Below, piece by piece: positions 5,666 through 6,238 of a stretch of 6,238 nt of DNA. The stretch is from Betaproteobacteria bacterium (GTDB lineage: Bacteria > Desulfobacterota > Desulfovibrionia > Desulfovibrionales > Desulfovibrionaceae), in the NCBI GenBank assembly GCA_009778295.1, contig WRKB01000233.1, positions 1-6,238 of the forward strand, in the 5' to 3' direction. The notes under the pieces were generated by a model, which was given only the letters and a program-made list of their open reading frames with translations, was not told the DNA's origin and did not search any database. A program made the position numbers and the translations under genes. Each line of letters opens with the position of its first letter. The first letter of the stretch is position 1.

Positions 5666-6238
5666 GTGAAAAGACGTATCGCGACTGTACTTTATGTACT
5701 TTGCCTGTTTGGCGCACTTGAGGCGCAAGCGCAGGAAGAATCCCAGACACCGGAAACGCAAAAACAGGAACAGCGCACGCTAACGCTGCCCCCCGTTGTG
5801 GTGACGGCCGGACGCGTGGCGGAAAAAATCACTACGGTCACCAAGGCCATGACCGTGATCCCCCGGGAAGAAATCGAAAAACACCAGTACCAGGACATGG
5901 GCGACCTGCTGCGAAATTATGGGGTACAGATTGACGCATCCTCCAGCGGCAACGAAATGACTATGGTTCCCGTCATGCGGGGGCAGCGCGCCAATCTTTT
6001 CGGCTACGATCTGGTGGGTGGGGTGCTGGTGCTGGTGGACGGCCGCCGCGCGGGCACAAGCAACATCAGCATGATGCCCCTGGTCAACGTGGAGCGCGTC
6101 GAAATAGTCCGTGGCCCTGCCTCGGTGCAGTACGGTTCTTCCGCGATCGGCGGGGTGATCAACGTCATTACCAAGCGCGGCGGTGCGACTCCCAAGCTCT
6201 CGGCGGAAGGCGGCTACGGCTCCTGGGACACGGTGCGA
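5666..6238 (+). CDS. btuB: TonB-dependent outer-membrane receptor, N-terminal part (BtuB-like, runs off right edge)
   Basis: A receptor that would move its ligand through the outer membrane using TonB energy. The frame opens with GTG at 5666, preceded by AGGGA with a 7-base spacer, 37 bases after the permease stop; 191 residues are visible to the window edge. A signal peptide (MKRRIATVLYVLCLFGALEA, then QA) ends with likely cleavage after AQA at 22. A TonB-box-like segment TLPPVVVTAGR (40-50) follows. The plug domain (PF07715) then shows MTVIPREEIEKHQ (62-74), VPVMRGQ (101-107), VLVDGRRAG (122-130) and the strongly conserved VERVEIVRGPASVQYGSSAIGGVINVITK (142-170). The beta-barrel lies beyond the window. 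Being last in a riboswitch-led corrinoid uptake operon argues for a BtuB role; sequence alone would also allow a heme or siderophore receptor. Confidence 0.9.
   Translation, partial: MKRRIATVLYVLCLFGALEAQAQEESQTPETQKQEQRTLTLPPVVVTAGRVAEKITTVTKAMTVIPREEIEKHQYQDMGDLLRNYGVQIDASSSGNEMTMVPVMRGQRANLFGYDLVGGVLVLVDGRRAGTSNISMMPLVNVERVEIVRGPASVQYGSSAIGGVINVITKRGGATPKLSAEGGYGSWDTVR

Overview
The window looks like chromosomal DNA from a sulfate-reducing deltaproteobacterium of the Desulfovibrio type. This is an inference from the GC-rich coding sequence, the style of the encoded proteins and the presence of a MoeA protein fused to a periplasmic-binding-like domain; no taxonomic search was possible. There are six protein genes in two divergent groups.

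Left half, read leftwards: a two-domain MoeA-PBP_like molybdopterin protein (386-2323) is followed by the 5' end of dnaX, the DNA polymerase III tau/gamma clamp-loader gene, which runs off the left edge. A 155-base gap with a compound hairpin but no U-tract separates them.

Centre (2324-2923): 600 bases without a protein gene, holding control elements. They are a cluster of AAGCATA-like half-sites close to the moeA start, a sigma-70-like promoter, a well-formed cobalamin riboswitch (about 2592-2755, B12 box at 2731-2745), a strong intrinsic terminator (2823-2853), and a perfect 11-bp inverted repeat that would bury the start codon of the first operon gene in a hairpin.

Right half, read rightwards: a tightly packed transport operon. 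It encodes a periplasmic binding protein (btuF-like), an ABC ATPase (btuD-like), a FecCD-family permease (btuC-like) and the start of a TonB-dependent outer-membrane receptor (btuB-like, cut by the right edge). Intergenic gaps are 11, 21 and 37 bases. By family alone these proteins could carry heme, siderophores or corrinoids. The riboswitch makes vitamin B12 or another corrinoid the best substrate call: the receptor brings it across the outer membrane, the binding protein collects it in the periplasm, and the permease-ATPase pair imports it.

The most notable non-textbook feature is the apparent second layer of control behind the riboswitch: an initiation region lacking a well-placed Shine-Dalgarno, enclosed in an 11-bp hairpin and overlapped by a nine-codon upstream reading frame. 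I found no wholly unknown protein system in the window.
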